NCBI RefSeq assembly: GCF_030286045.1
Contig: NZ_CP127390.1
Span: 62,001-126,000 of the forward strand
Direction: 5' to 3'
DNA from: Propionimicrobium sp. PCR01-08-3
GTDB lineage: Bacteria; Actinomycetota; Actinomycetes; Propionibacteriales; Propionibacteriaceae
Length of the DNA: 64,000 nt
Position numbers and translations under genes: made by a program. This document shows, piece after piece, positions 63,540 to 64,000 of this stretch (position 1 is the stretch's first letter; every line of letters begins with the position of its first letter). The notes under the pieces are model-generated. The model worked only from the letters and a program-made list of their open reading frames with translations, had not been told where the DNA came from and ran no database searches.

Positions 63540-63608
63540 CCGCTCTCCCTTCGGACTGGTCGCAAATCTTCAAGACACTATGCCCAGCCCGTCAATAGCG
63601 TGAAGGCT

Positions 63609-64000
63609 ATGAACGACAATAACTCAGCTCGGACAGGCGTCACCGGTGAGCACACGACCGCCGGTGTACCGCACGGTTTCACCAGCCTGACACCCTTCCT
63701 GGCCATTCCTCGCGCCGCTGAGGCCGCAGAGTTTTACCATTCGGTCTTTGGTGCCCGTGTTTTGGATATCACCGAGATGGGCGGCGTCGTCGTGCACGCG
63801 GAGCTCGATTTCGGCAACGGGCACCTGCAGATCGGCGAACCGAACGCTGCCTTCGGGTTAGTGCCGCCTCCCGAGGGAGACGGCGATTGCTATTCGATCG
63901 GCCTGTACTGTGCGGATGTTGACGCTGTTGTCGAGCGTGCAGAACTAGCAGGCGCGACGATTCGGGAAGCGCTCACGACGTTTGTCTCTGGCGACCGTTA
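63609..64000 (+). CDS. VOC (glyoxalase/bleomycin-resistance fold) protein, partial
   Basis: The frame starts at ATG 63609 (GAAGG upstream) and runs off the window after 130 codons. The sequence PHGFTSLTPFLAIPRAAEAA, EFYHSVFGARVLDIT and HAELDFGNGHLQIGEP is the PhnB/3-demethylubiquinone-type VOC fold, in which His and Glu residues bind a metal. Such proteins isomerise, open or sequester small molecules. It is divergent from an AraC regulator. Confidence 0.85.
   Translation, partial: MNDNNSARTGVTGEHTTAGVPHGFTSLTPFLAIPRAAEAAEFYHSVFGARVLDITEMGGVVVHAELDFGNGHLQIGEPNAAFGLVPPPEGDGDCYSIGLYCADVDAVVERAELAGATIREALTTFVSGDR

Overview
The window is high-GC actinobacterial chromosome. The gene set and order point to the Propionibacteriaceae: a groEL2 copy without groES behind two CIRCE operators, the actinobacterial families DUF3263, DUF3027, DUF2530 and DUF4032, an IdeR/DtxR regulator with every metal ligand, a mycobacterial-type bifunctional dCTP deaminase, and the block formyl-THF cyclo-ligase / MoeA-like / RimJ-like / membrane protein known from corynebacteria and mycobacteria. 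The family-level placement is inferred from gene content; no rRNA is present. 

Layout. 0-6.4 kb: the start of an enolase-superfamily gene cut by the window edge, two back-to-back toxin-antitoxin pairs (HigBA, HicAB), a lipoprotein, and an iron-siderophore-type ABC transporter whose binding-protein gene is reduced to its last 99 codons, then dxr and a GNAT gene. 6.4-9.3 kb: the methionine transporter metQ-metN-metI, with a small duplicated, translationally coupled frame between metN and metI. 9.4-25 kb: an FHA protein, dcd-glyA, a GntR regulator with an altronate-dehydratase-type enzyme, cysS-rlmB, a DUF4032 protein, an aminobenzoyl-glutamate-type hydrolase/transporter pair, and a cystathionine gamma-synthase. 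25-30 kb: sugar-uptake remnants, namely a lone multi-sugar ABC ATPase, a LacI regulator, and a chimeric lipoprotein that joins the front of a sugar-binding protein to the C-terminal domain of a GH32 fructosidase. 30-53.5 kb: mostly core genes (DedA-like protein, tRNA-Thr plus a tRNA fragment, manA, groL, cutC, Nudix, cold shock, purine permease, dtxR, tRNA-Arg, mscL, SAF protein, FmdB-like protein, and the Glp/GlpR-like cell-division block), with several regulatory palindromes and one candidate small RNA. 

53.5-64 kb is an accessory region that begins at tRNA-Ala(CGC). It holds a truncated large serine recombinase, a decayed IS3-family element that cuts an esterase, an oxidoreductase/DUF1304/TetR cassette, a decapitated MFS exporter, several recombinase and transposase scraps, and a compact three-gene operon (TIGR04255-type protein, helix-turn-helix protein, unknown protein) followed by a sliver of an hsdM-type methylase. 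That operon, enclosed by mobile-element debris, is the best candidate for an undescribed defence or toxin-antitoxin-like system here. An AraC regulator divergent from a glyoxalase-fold gene closes the window.
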